A stretch of DNA of 64,000 nt, taken from contig NC_061458.1 of assembly GCF_022581195.2 (NCBI RefSeq), forward strand, positions 5,518,001 to 5,582,000, read 5' to 3'. Positions 35,301-50,300 of this stretch are shown piece by piece. Under the pieces are notes generated by a model. That model was not told the origin of the DNA, made no database searches, and saw nothing but the letters and a program-made list of their open reading frames with translations. The translations under genes were made by a program, and so were the position numbers. The stretch comes from Helicoverpa zea (Eukaryota > Arthropoda > Insecta > Lepidoptera > Noctuidae). Every line of letters starts with the position of its first letter. The stretch's first letter is position 1.

Positions 35301-38300
35301 AAGTCATCAACATTTAATATCAACCCGAACCTACCAATTACATGAGTACCTACCTAACCATAGTTTCAGGTGTAAATGTGAAGTAGAAAACAAAAAAAAA
35401 GTATCATACATTGTGGTGCATTATCATACTTATTTCTTAGAATCAAATCGATTGAACAAACCATACTTATAAAATCTTACGTTCTCTTATGCTCCTTATC
35501 ATGTTAAAGGGTCATCAGCGATGTTGTTGTTATTTTAATAAAGTTAAGGCGCCTATGCACTTGGAACAAAAACTATAAGTCTATGTGAACTGCCAGTATT
35601 CCAGGTAACAATTTGAACTTAATATGGTGGGGTCACGTCAACCGCGCAACCTTCAGTAGCCTTGTACGACATCCACTGGAAGTGTTTTTATATTCACTGT
35701 GAACCGAGTCACAATAGGCGTATCTAAGTATGTATTTCGTGGTCCGGGCCGTAAGTATATCTTAACACCTTTCTGTGAAAAATTCGTAAGTACTCGTACC
35801 TGTGTGTCCATTGTTGGTGACGTGAACGTCATCAATGGAATCATCGAAGCCTACGAGCACGAGGTCGGGTAACGTGACATGCTTTACTCGCAGCACGTTG
35901 ATGTTGATGGGGCTCTGATGCTTGCCGGCGCACTCGCGGTACCTTTCACCCCAGTATTGCGGACCTGCAATGTAGACAGCAGTCTTATAGCAAATCTAAA
36001 GGCTGAAGATTTGTGGGAATGAATTTTATTCTTAAGGAATAGCTCGAGGTGTAAGTAGATACTCTACCGTAATACGATACCCATGGAGTAACTAAGTAAG
36101 CAGTAATCCGTAATGAATGCAGTTGTGTGATACAATAATGGGTTTTAACTGTTACAGATTTTTCTTCCTGATTTCTCTTATACCAGCCATATTGGTTGCG
36201 TATAAAATATCGACTAATATCCATAGAAAATAGTTCCGTCGTTTTTTATTATTTCTACCACGCAAACACCAATTTACCCACGTCAAAACCTTCATTCGGA
36301 CAGGCCAATTAACAATCGGATTTCCCATTTACTAAACTGATAAAACATATGCAATAAAACGGTATTTATGAAACAACCCAATATCTATAAAAACTAGGTA
36401 TTTTTAGATCTGTAATCTAATCAATAAACACGGGTATATAATTACTCCTAATTGCCTAAATTACACACAACCTTGTCATTTGCATTCTATTCGCGAATAA
36501 CCAGCGATAGTTTGGGTGGAGTTAATTCGATCATGACATAAAAAGCACGGTAGTATGCAATTTCATTGTTTTTTGTAAAACAATGTGTACCTACTAAGTT
36601 ACATAATGTAATTGTAGTCTTCATGCTAATTTTACTTTGAGCGCAACCAGCAAGTTGGGCCAAGGGCTCGTGTCTATTTTTTGAGTGACTTCACGGTTAG
36701 AGAAATTTCCTTAACAGGGTACCTACGTTCGAAGTAGGTATGACTTCACTTGCTATGGACCGTAGGTAGGGTTACCTATAACTGCAAAATCAATTTTCTT
36801 AGAGCATCACGTAGAATTATGCTGTAGTACTAATGTAAGGTCTAGAACTTGTGCAGATGTATTGATGAAAACAAAACTAACTGTGCTGTTTAGGTACCAG
36901 TCTATTTATATATCTACTTCATTTTCCATCACTGATTCAAGGAAATAATTATAAGAAATCGTGCATGTAGGTACATACAAACCATGACACATACTAATTT
37001 TGCAGTTAAAATAGGCACCATTATGTTTACAACTCACTGCATCTGAAATGCATTGAAATTTATAGGTGCAGGTGGCTACTTTGTTGCTAGGAAGGTAACC
37101 ACTTATATAACTCGAATGGGCCCGGGAAATTGGCATCTAGTAATTAATGGTGGCAGGTGTTACCAGCTGCTAGACACAGGTGTCCCGAGATTTCCTACTG
37201 TTTTATAGATAGGAACTCGCAAATAAATCATGATATTGCTTGTTCCCTTTGATTCAATTTTCCGTAGAGATTGCCGGATATAATAAGAACAGGCTAGGTA
37301 AGTGCCTACCATCATTTCAATGCGACAGAAATCTAGATTTCGCAAAACAAACCACAAATTCTACTTATGTTGGCGAGTTCAGTAGAAGTAATCGAGTTGC
37401 CAGCAAGGCAAGGCTGTCAAAAATGTAAACTGATACACCAACCAACACCAATTAAGTAGAGCAATACGTGACTGTAAAGTGCGTGATCGCCTCGATATGT
37501 AAAAAAAAAGTAATTATTTCTTACCGATATTTCCATCATAGCCAAATTCTTCGCCATGCGTAAGTTCTGCAACAAAAAAAACGAATAAAATAATTAAATT
37601 GCATGATATAACTTTAACTATAAACATTACTTTGCACATTCGCCTATACGGTGGAGGCTCTACATAGTTCATTCATAGACCGTGCCTACATATAAGATAA
37701 CTACTTATTCATAATAATGATAATTCAGAAGCATGGCAGGTGCTTTGTTGTATTTTATTTACAATCATGATAAGAATCATTAGAGAGATTACTTTAACGA
37801 CCACAGTAGGAAAATTATCAATATGATGCAAACAAAGATCTAAACGTTTTATGACTGATGCAAGAAGTAGGTACTTAAGAGTTCAATTTTATTAGCGTTG
37901 CACCTTCTAGGGTAAATACGCCAAATGTCGGCCTCCCCCCAAACTTCGGCCGTCTGTACATTTTCAGCTTGCATTCATTCAAAAGGTAATTAAGTGTTAG
38001 TTTTGCTCCTCGAATTGCAACCTTGGTTTATACTCTATACGTACAAATCGTTACTATCCGATTCTGTCACTTACTCTTCTCATACTGAGCGTCAGTAGCG
38101 ATTGCGCCGTTGAAACATCAAATTCGCACGTAAAGTAGCTTACTCGAAGTGAATACTCACATTTTGGGGATTGATATTAGAACGATAAAACATTTATTTA
38201 TTTTTGTTTCAAGCTTGATTATCACTAATAGGTTATTTTTACTATATTTTAAGATAGTTTTTTCAGCGGTTTGCGTATATTTTTCAAGGAAAAATAGGAG

Positions 38301-41300
38301 GCCGCCATTAGGACAACGGTTTTGACTTAAAACCGGAGTCTCGGCCGTGGCCGACTTAAAGCAAATGCAGTCTATTTTATAAATTCCTATTGTACTAATT
38401 CCGTTGGCTTAACAAGAGAATTTGCAAAGCTTATAGGCAAATAGATCTATTTTACGTTTAATAGCCAAATAACGGCCGGGGTGATATTAGTTGAATCTCG
38501 AGAAATAAGGTACAAGAAATAGGGGCCGACATTAGAATCGTAAATAATCGTAATGTCGACCAGCCTCGAACTCAAGCGCCACTATACAGGCTGATGAAAA
38601 AATACTTATATTTTTTCATTTTCTCAAAATGAAATAATTTATTTATTATAATTCATTATATCGTATAGGAGTTAAGTTTAAATGTAGGAGTTGACAGTAT
38701 TGTAGGCATGTTTATGGTAGCTTTATAGTTTGATACTTGCCATCTATTAAACCGTTCTTATTAGCTTAAAAAATATAAATGGTTGGTCGTGAATACGACT
38801 TTTTTTGTTTAGGGGAAACAAAAAAAATATATACAAATGTATACTTAGTATTATATTATAATTCTGCTAAAATAAATCATGTTAATAATATTTGTCACTG
38901 CCTTAATTTAAAACAGCCTATACCCGGCCGACATTTGGAAAAAACGCGACCGACCTTGGGCCGTGAATGGCCAACTTTAGGGTTTTTCTGTTCTCGACGC
39001 ATCTAAGCATTATTACTTTTTTCTTTTCGTAGAAATATCAATCTTATGCCTATAAACATGACATAGATTAATCAAACTATCCAAAACCGCATCAGAAACT
39101 ATCTTTCGTTGGAAACTGACGGTGCTATAGCGAACCGCAATCAGAAAATCGCTAAGGGGGCCGACATTTGGCGTATTTACCCTAATTAGAATTCGTTACG
39201 ACAGTACCTTATAGTTAACAGTTAATCGATTTTGGTGGAACAAACATTTAACTGGAACATACTCAAAAGCTGCTCCATGATTATCTACAACGATTTTAGG
39301 GGAGTCATTTAATTCAATACTTCTTGTATATTTACCCTACTTATCTAAGTATGTATCTTTATAATGTAGGGATGTGTTGAGAGAAAGCTAGGTACTTAAT
39401 CTGTGTCATAAAATACACTAGTACAAACAAACAGTAGGTATTTAGCGATGAAGCCAGTTCAAGCGTGTTTTGCCTTTGTGTGCCTTTAACAACGGAACAT
39501 TGTCATTATACTTATTATCAAATGGTCTATGGGTTTCCTGAATACAACACACACATAAATAACTTGTTGCTGTTGGTTTACACTAGGGCGCTTGCTCGAT
39601 ATGCACACATCCATTATAATATGACGGAAACCGCTTCCGAAAGCAATTACCTAAGTGCAATGAAAGTCAAGAACATCAGCATTCATTAATTGAAAGTGTC
39701 TAACGACAAACTATAATGGGATATTGATATAAAGTCCTCTATATCTAAAAGCATTCATTTACGTAACTGCAATGGTAATCGCTTCTCAAATAAGTGCGAT
39801 CTTAGTACCTAAGTAGTATATCAGCATTATCCAGATGAACATCTTATTCTTTAATTATTGAAAAGATTTGCGATAGACTTGTTGAAGGATTATCGAACTT
39901 AATAAATGGACCGTCTTTTGTTAGTTCTTAAATTATATAAGATCGTTTCACCTCTCCAATTATGTACATAACATAACTTTATTAAGATCGATACCATACT
40001 ATTTAAGTAATTTTGAAAATGTCGTAGATCCTGTGCTACTGCGCCGTAACAGTCTCTTTAGGTTTCGATTCCGCATTTTAATGCTTGTTAGTTCAAATAA
40101 CTATCATTATTTGCTAAGGAACTCTACCATCTTCAGTATCTAAGGCTTTCCACATTTGCAATTATCTGTCCATAAAAGTCGGTGTGCCGGAACTCAGATA
40201 AATATCATGAATATCCTCATTATATGAGTCTACTACTTGGATAGCGTCTGTTACGATCCAGGTATGCAATCAAAACGGGATTGCATACGGAAGAAGGAAA
40301 GGGTTTTGTAGAACTATCAGGTGCATAAGGATGTGGATGGCTAAGTCACTAAATTTAAAATGAGTTCGCCTTGAGGAGTACGATGTCTTCTTATTCACCT
40401 TGTTTCCGCGACTCAAGGTTTCAATCAATCTTTTTTTTATTCCACAACTTTTTAGGGCGACCCAGAGATGTTCTTGGAGGCCGTGAATTATTACACTAGG
40501 AAAATATAATATTTTTCTGTAGCCTTCTTAACCCAAATGAGACCAACTCCAGATTAATCGTATGATAAGAAGCGGCGGGTATTAAAAGTCATGTGAATTT
40601 TGGCATTGTCCAGTTCTCATTTCAATTTTAATCAGTGATAAAATATTCACGGTTGTTTCACATAAAGGTTCACTAAATAACAAATTGATTTGTGTAAACA
40701 AAAATTATACCGTAACAACTAGTGACGCGTGTCATACTCATTGATAAAAATAAATTACTCAAGACAATAATAGCTTTAGTGACCTTTTACAACTGCCAAT
40801 GTCCATGGACATGCGAAACTATTTAGCACCCGTGAGATCCTAAGGTACAGCAGGTGCCGCAACATAATTATACTTCGGCCGTTCAGAGAATGCGTTCCTG
40901 ACACCTATCAGTTAGTCACGACTAGTGATGGGCACAACATAACACTGAGTTCGTTACCGTTCCTTCAAAATGAACCGCCGCATTATTTTAAGATTATTTT
41001 CGTTTTAAATTGGCGGAATCATTTGTTTTATATTTTAGTTATTTAAGTGGAAACCAAAAAAAGGTAATATTCATATAATAAAATTGTTTTATTTATTCTT
41101 TGTTACAAGTACATTGAATTGAATGTGCGAACAGAATATTAATCAGACTCCGATTTGCTTGAGGAGGTGGTGTCTTCATCATCATCTTCGCCTACATGTA
41201 TAATTATATTATTATCAATAACAGAATCAATCCTGATATCTCGGTCTAACAAAAGCCGGGTAATCAAATAAAAACAGATCGAAAACACTTGAAAAACGTG

Positions 41301-44300
41301 GTCTATGCGCACGAAACGACAACGGACGACTGTTTTAGCGTCACAAAATGGCGGCCCATAACGCCATTTGGGGTTACCATTTTTAATCTAAGTATAAAAA
41401 TGCGGTTTGGTCATAGTTTTATTTTTATATTTCATAAAAGTAAAAAGAAAATCAAAAGGTATTATTTTATATTATAACTGTATAAGAACAGATTACGATA
41501 CTTGCCTGTTATTTTTAGCACAGCACTACAAAATATAAACCGCTGACATAACCTTGTAATAGCGCAGTATAGATTTAGAAAAATATTGTTTACCAAGTTA
41601 TTTGACACTCAGTTTGGCACAAAATTATAACATTCATTGATTATTGATATGATAATGTTGTTTTAATGCTCCTCAATTGTTAAAACGGTAAACAACCAGC
41701 AAAAATATTTTTATCGTAACTGCAACGCCATTGCAAAGTTACGTCGTCAGTTCAATCGCGACGTGTCAGGAACGCATTCTCTGAATGGCCGAACTATAGT
41801 TGGTGGGAATCCTGTTGCACCGAATGGACTAGAGGTCAATTGTGGGCATGTCTATACGAAGGCACGCTTTCACTAACCAGGCTGTCGCTTTTGAAAGTCC
41901 AAATATACATACAATGACAATATTGTTTATTATTTACGCCGTGTCTCGTGTAAAGGATGAACGTTGTTCTGAATGGACATAAAAGGCGATTGTCTTATGA
42001 CGCGATGTGAAAACGTGAAACGTGTACAGTTTCGCATTGTTTTAATTCGTTAATTGGCATAGAAGTAGCGAAGGTCCCAGAAACCAGTCAGGGTGTACCA
42101 TGCCAAAAGAACATAGGTTTTGTTCTATTGTGTTATTCTTGTTACCAGTGTTACGCGAGCGTCGTTGTAGTTACATGGTTGTTAGTTTGCCTTGGCGGCT
42201 GTTCAAAGTTTGCCCTCATTATCAAGGATGTCTTACCGATATCGAACCTATTTAATTTTAATTATGGGGTGGTTGACCGACTTCAAAGCCACGAAAAATA
42301 AAGAACATTTCAAATTAAAGGTTTTCATCGGAATTCGTAATGTTGTTATATCTGTCACTTTTCTGTAGGTGAGGTAAGTATTAGTTAACTAAGAACCTTT
42401 ATTGTATTATTAATTAATTGAGTTGTTTATATCCTTTGGCTACTGTTTCTTCATCTTGGGCACAGTCGGCCTTGTTGTATTGCAAATACTTAACTCACAG
42501 TTATCGATCATTAACCTTTACGATCATACAGTTTTATTCCAAAGAATGACGAGACCACTTCGTTCTGATTAGCACGTACCTCTCTTGAATATGCAGATTT
42601 GATTTTCTAAATTGAATACGTTGAAGTTTAATCTGATAAGATAAAAATAATGTACCTAAGCAGGTATTTCCAATAAGACCGACAATGTAGGTACATATCT
42701 ACATAGCTAAGTAAACTATTAATTATTTCACACCCAACCCATACAAAATTTAAATGGTCATACAAAGTCAGGTTGACGGAGTAAACAGTTCTACTTTAAA
42801 CAAATCAGTAAATAGAAAACTAACATTAGTACCTAAATGGCATTTACTAAACAATTTATAGCGTTATGTGTAATTTTGTTTGATATTCCACTAGTAATTT
42901 CAGTAATCACATCAAATTGTCACAATTACCAGCTATCGAATGTCAATTTTATTTGCATTATTTCAGGCATAATTTGTTGAACCGCAAATGTTATGAGAAA
43001 TAGGCTTCGTGCTCGTTGTTACAATACGTCACTGCAGTTATAAAACAAATCAATGTTTGGTACTTACACGGCACGGCATACACTGTCATGAATTAAATAG
43101 CGTACTTAATTGTGCTCCGTCCTTTATAGTCAGCAAATGTTACGTGACGATTATCACATTATTTACGAGTTCATTTCATTTTGATTTATGGCCGTGGACA
43201 GGAAATTCGTTAAGAGACATGCATCTGTTTCATTTTGAAATCATTTGTTCAGTGATTCGCCTAATTAGTTTTAAATATACATAGAAACAAATACTTGGCT
43301 CGATGCGACACGGAGCCGGTCGGCGCCCCTCGACGTTGCTCCACGTTGTTGTTACGATTGTTGGCGTTCCCTACATCTGCATTCTCGAGATCACACGAAT
43401 TCATAAACCTGGCGTGATTATCTGATGCTCTTGATTGCTGGCAGTTCGCCTTCAGCTGTCTCGTCCGCTTTTCCTTCTTTGGCATCCTCACAAGCAGACA
43501 CTAGATAGACAGCGCATTGCTCATTGGTGCTCGCATCTTCACAACATTTGCGAAAGCGCTTCTTTCGGCAACTACAAGGTCTCGCTTCGGGGACAAGTAG
43601 GCCAAGGCACCTTTATCAATGATCTCCCTTAGTGTTTCAATGACAAATTACCTTGAAAGTGAGACGGAAGGTAGTTCGTACTCCTAGAGGTGCCCAATGG
43701 CTAAACGTCATTAGACATTCCAAGTTACCTTCTAATTAATGCCTTTATAGGAAATCTCCAAGGTTCTGCAATGCAGAATAAAATTTTGATTGTTTAAATT
43801 AGAATGCTCACTGACATCTTATTAGTATCAGAAACTGTTTAGTGCCAGTCTACCATAATTATCAGTTTTCAAGGAGTTTCTTACAATTTATTTATTATGA
43901 AGTACTAAAAGTAAAAGTTAATGTCGTGGAGCACGACTTGACAACTTTTAAGTTACAATTATCTCCGCTCGTGAAGACGACAGTTCATAAAACCTGCGTT
44001 GAGTAATCTCGACTCTCCAATGCAATGCCTGCACCATTTTCTGGAAATGCCCTTTACGACACGACGACCGGTTGCATAAAATTCACATGGTTTATTTTAC
44101 GTTACGCTTAACAACTTAAGTATCTGGATGTGGAGAGAATTTACAATAAGTATAAGTATATATTGTGTAAAACCAAAGTAAGTAAGCAGTTACTGGAAAG
44201 ATCTCATTTCTAACTTTATTGTTTAAGAGATGCCTATTAATAATAAATGGATAGGATCTGATGATGATTGATACTGGTATCAATGTTAACAACATAAAGT

Positions 44301-47300
44301 AATGTTATTCCATTACCATTGATCTATTTGCATTTCTGCTATACTTGTAGCCGTTAATTCCACGCCATAAACCTTATGATATACAGATGTAATTGTTTCC
44401 GTAGAGGTAGGAACTATGAAGTAACTCGCGGTTGAGCTCCGTTAGTCAAGTTCAGGCGACGACGACCTCTGAGCCTCACTCACTGCACCACTTACAAAAC
44501 ATTGTCTGCATACAGATGAAGACGTAGGCGTGACTCCACAAAAGTGGTTCCAAAAAATTCCGTAGTCCTTTCAGTGTTACGTATGGATTTAGGTTTGTTT
44601 TATTCATAATCTTGGAGAATGTTCTACTCGTAAATTATGTGCATAGTTAAGTTTTAAATCGTGAGAATGAATATCTTTTAAATTAACTACCTAATTGGCA
44701 GATTCTTGAGAAATATAACATTAGCAAAATTTTATGGCATTCTGCTTCCAAAAAATGTTCCATATGAACTTTGTACTTTGAAATCATAAAAACGGTTATG
44801 GTTACATAAGAAGTCAGATTTATTTTAATGCACAGATTTTCTGAGCCGATAAGAAAACTTGCCTCAGATATATTTTTTTGCCATGAAGGGTACCTACCTA
44901 TTTAAAATCATATCTTCATAACATGTTACGCGGCATAAAGCTATAACAATAGGTACCTGAGTCATTTGCTATGTTTTGGTGTTGACACACTGCACTTGAG
45001 CATGGCTATCTACAACATAAAGTTTATAGGAAACATGTGTGAGACAATGTGAACTACATTTCGTAAACATTCTTGCTTGTGATTCATATATAGTATATAG
45101 TGCACTATCTTTATTATCGTGGCACTTTTACTATGTTATCATACTACGTTTCTCGTTAATACTATCTTTCAGGATACCGTTAAGAGGTTTGTACAAATAT
45201 GTAATATTTGTCATAAACTCATCGTAGTGATTAATTGAATTTACTCAATGATACAATATGATATGAAGTCTGGGTATCTGAAACTCTACAGGAAAGTTGT
45301 GCATGACGTAAGTAATAGGCGCTAGGTAACTTAATTTAGATTTGCAGAAAATATCGAATTACTGACAGTAATATGATTTTGTTAAACAGTTGATTTAAAT
45401 ACTTTCATGAATATAAAAAAATATATTTTATTTCATTCTAGAGAAGAACGACATGATGTTGAAATTCAAGAAATTAATACCTAACCACTTTTTAGACAGT
45501 TAGAAACATTTTAATATTAAGTAGAAAGTGACATTAGAAATTTTATAGAGCATAAAAAATATGTTTATCCTAAAAAATATACAAATGTAACTACATTATA
45601 TTGTCACTTTCTTATACTAAATTGTTTAAGTGTGTTTAACATTTTTTAAGTACTTTTCAGGGAACAGTATGTCACTTTGGGACATTTCTTATTTGGGAGT
45701 ATTAAGTACATACATAATATGTATTTCACTAATTCCCCAGATACGGTATTTTCCTAATTATAATGTATATTAAGCTCTAAACTGTCAATCAGTCGTACCC
45801 TTTATACTAGACTTTATCGTCCAATGCATACTATTATTAGCCTGGGGGAAAATATAGCTGGTGCTTTTTTTATTAAAAATGGTTCGGAAAAACCGTGGTA
45901 AAAACAGGTGTCAACGAATAAATGAGAACTATGGTATTTTTAAAAACTGTGCATAAAACTTTTACCCTTTTAATAAACACGCCAGTAGGTAATCTAAATT
46001 AAAATCTGTGAAAATGTAGGTAGGGCTATTCCTTTCATATTCCTGGAAAGCACAACTTCAACCCCTGATTATTTTAATAACTCTATTCGTTACTATGGAA
46101 ATATTTGCCTATATTCAGTAATTTTCCTAACGAGTTCATAATCACTGGAATACAAAATCCGATAGGCAGATGTACCTATCCATGTATAAGTAAATCAATT
46201 TCGCTGTCATAGACATAATTGAGTGACGTAACGCCCCTCATTAGTCAGTAGGCTAAAACATGGCTGGCACTGAGGTTGTTAACTTTAACAAGACTGATCA
46301 TATTTTATGTCAACTTTCAATGTAAAGTTGACCTTCATACCTGTAACGTATGAACCGAAATCGCTCCTATAAATTAAACTTCTTTCTTTGTTTCAATATA
46401 GCTAACAATCGTAATACAAAAGCTATGATTGCCGTTGGTTCGTGTCCAACTGACATAAATTCTTTTTATGGTCGTTGGATCTAAGCGTGCAGCGCCAAAT
46501 ATACGTTTAATTATAACATTTAAACTGCAGTACACATTAATGCAGTTTTGTACCTACATGCATTCGGACTTACAGGAAACGATCAAAATGTTTATCTCTT
46601 TTATCAACATTGAGATTGATTGCTCGAAAAGCCGGTGTCTCTGAATGGTACTCAGAAGCAGTCATTGTTACAATTCCAGGTTAGATCAGGTGAGAAAACT
46701 CTGAGACTAGTGCTTGTGATCACAAACCCGCAGCTCACCCGATATAAAGAAGGTTGAGACCTAATTCTACATTACAACAAAACTGTGTAGATGTTCACAT
46801 TGTCCTATTGCTAAGTTGCATGTTATAGAGTACTAAAGTATCAATGGTAGCTAATAGAGTAATTTACTGCGAGCACTAGTAGAAATGGTTAGGTGAAGGC
46901 AATACTTAATTACATTTGATATCGATATTATAAAATTGCCACTCAATGCCTTTCCCTGCGTGCAGATTTTATTACGGAAATAAATATCGACTTTATGTGC
47001 CTTTTTATATGTGTCTGATAATAACGACATTTCATGTAATAAGATTATATGAGTCTGATAATAATAACATCCACATAGTACTTACAAAAATACGAATCAA
47101 TTAAAAATTATTTTGCATCAAAGTATGTTGAAACTGAAGGCAATGAACGCTAAAGGAATTCTTGGCAAACGATTACTTTACAGGTTCTTTTGCAATATTG
47201 CAGTTTTCGCCTACTTACCAACCCGAATAAGGATTATACGCTTTGTCAAGCAAAGCCTTAATAAAAATTAATGACGACATCTGACATTCAAAAACCATAC

Positions 47301-50300
47301 AACCTCAGTTTACTTTAATAGTTATGAATTCATGTATTAGATATTATTTCGTAATTACGACATATTTACATAATTATGTAGTACTTACAACGAATTTGTT
47401 TCGTACAATTTCGACGATTGACACGTAACAAAAAAACTAAAAGGCATTATTATTGTATTGTCATTTTGTTTTGATAACAATATTCCCACAGAGGCAGAGT
47501 TTCAGAAATGTTGTTGTTGGTTTAAAAAACAGCCTTCAAAAATGGATTCCATCTCAGTCTTCTTAAACGTGGATTTCAATTGGTTGAAAGACGCTGGAAA
47601 GTGCGAGTATGAAACCACAACCTATACCTACTATACCTACCAATTTTATTGTGGTGACAAATGTTCAAAGACAGTACTGTCAGCATAAGAAGTCGCTTGT
47701 GCTTGGTCATGGACCTTCTTCTAAGTTAATTTTTATATCACCTTGATTGGACTTGGTCGTTCTTCGCTTAAGAAGACCCTTAGTTGAGTGTAGGCACAGA
47801 TTACTGAATAGTTACTACGTAACAGATACTTCACTCAGTAGAAAATTTCCAATACCTATTACGATAATTGCCTAGTCCTTCGCGTCAACAACCACTGTAT
47901 GCTAAAATGCGCCTAAATGCTCAAGCGTATACAGCAGTGATTGCTTCGCACCGCGCGATTCCACAGTAATCGCAGGGCTGCCTCTTCGGTAAAATTAAAT
48001 TAACATAACTTTTTATCTATGTTATTGAGAACTGTGAATATGTTCTGACTTTTATGTGGCAGTTAAAAATTTTATCATTTATAAAATATTTAACCAACTT
48101 AAAAAAAAAGGAGGTGATCAGACATAGGTACAGGCCAAACTGAGAAGTTTGACTTGTATGGTTACGCACAAACATACATACCTACAGGTATGTATGTATG
48201 TGCGCGATAATCTTCTGTACCTTGTAGGTACTATTAATTATTCTGTGGTATAACGTTTCTATGTAACAAAATTATGTAAATCTGTGTCTGAAAGGCTAGC
48301 TAACGCTTAGTATATACCTATTAAATTGTCAGATTCTAAGTGGATACCGGTGTCCGCGCACCTACTGTCTTTTAATTAGGTCTCTAATGACGGTATGTGT
48401 ATGTATATTATATATTAAAGTTAATCATTTCCTGTATTTCTAAATCAGAATAGAATCTAGTTCCTCCGTATTCTCAGGACCCGTAATGGATCATCACAGA
48501 AACAATGAGATTATTTAACTCGGAACCTATCTTTGACATATCTAAATACCTAGCTAGGTATTATTGGTGTAAGTGTATGCCAACTGATTAACAAAGCGGT
48601 CTAGGCTAGGTTTGTTTGTTATGATTTCAAATGCGTTTTCATTACCGTTTTACAGTTACTGCCGATTGAACATCGATTGTTAGATGTTCAATTCAATCGA
48701 CTTGTTGATCAAAATATTATATACAATTTGTAAAAAGAAGCTTGGGTCATGGGTGGTTAATAAATAAGATTCAGAAAAGCCAATTTAGTGTAACAAAACT
48801 TAACTTACCTATAATTAAATTGAGCAACAATTACTGAAATACATAATCATTTACAATGAATTCCCCATTTGTGTTAAATATTTTTCAATTTACGTACAAC
48901 AATGAGAAAAAATTATTAAAAAATAAAACATACTTAAAATTAAGTAAGTAGGTACACCTTATTTACCACAAACATTTTACGGCTTTGTTAAATAAATGGA
49001 GATCGTAAAACCTTATTTTTCCCAAACTCCAAGTTTGTTTGGCCACCGAACTGTGAAATCAAAGTAATTATCTTTATATTCATAATATATTTATTACGCT
49101 GTCCATACAGATATTCACGGTATGTAAGAGAAATAATTACTCACACAATTGTCCTTTTATTTTCATAAATATTGTAATAAATGCATTTACATTGTCACGG
49201 ACCAAAATATCAATATTATTTACAAAGAATAATGTAGGTGCTTAATACACAACAATGGAATACATTGTAAATTTGAAGGAATCAATGGGTAACAAATTCC
49301 CTTAACGGCCAGTTTCTTCATCAAAAGTAAAAGTCATAGTAATGTCTAAAGTAAAAGTAACGGTCAAATTCGTTTTTTCAAGGCTAAAGTGACAGCAAAA
49401 CTAATAGAAAAAATGAATTTGACCGTTACTTTTACTTTAGACATTACTTTGACTTTTACTTTGGCTTTTACTTTTGATGAAGAAACTGGCTGTAAGACTT
49501 TAATAATACGGTTATGTACCTGCCTTATAATTCATGTCTGTAAAACTGAATAATTAACCATTGTTTCATTCCGCAAATATGTTCATATCTGGTTGATCTG
49601 TTAGACAATCATCTATTGTAATTTACTATACGAACCTATGTTATGTATGGAGCTAATGAGGTCCTTACGTCTCATCATCATCATCATCAGCCTATCGCAG
49701 TCCACTGCTGGACATAGGCCTCTCCAAGTGCACGCCACTGAGATCGATTTTCAGCTTCTCGCATCCAGCTCCTGCCAGCCGTCTTGCGCAAGTCATCACT
49801 CCACCGTGCCTGAGGACGTCCTACACTACGTTTGCCGAGGCGTGGTCTCCACTCTAGAACTCGTTTACCCCAACGGTTATCGGTTCTTCGGCTAATATGG
49901 CCACGCTTACGTCTATCTTACATATTTTTTCTAACATTTATATCAACCGCATTTGACGCAGATATTCGTCTTTTTACTTACGCAGGTTATTTTTTATTGG
50001 GTATAATTTAGGCGATCACCAAAAATATTTTTAAGACTCTAAGCTGAGGCACCAAATAAAATAAACAACTCCAAAAAAAAATAAATTGACTTTATTAAAA
50101 GGGCACTAAAGTATATAATATTATGATCCAAAAAAAAATAAAATAACATCAGAAAAATCGCAAATCTCGCACAAATATTATTTTTGGTTCCCAAAATGGA
50201 TTAATGGTCACCAAATTCTATCCAACTAAAAGATTAATATTACTACCAAAATCAAAGTTAGTGACGAAAACGAATCGCTGCAAAACCGACTCCACGTAAT

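Noticed and set aside
47458..47688. 76-codon plus frame with several Cys residues
   Set aside because: Starts at a non-ATG codon, lies inside the carbonic anhydrase intron and has no splice sites, signal peptide or family motif.
49638..49895. 85-codon plus-strand frame
   Set aside because: Antisense of the RTE-type LINE tail, whose minus-strand reading has clear family motifs.
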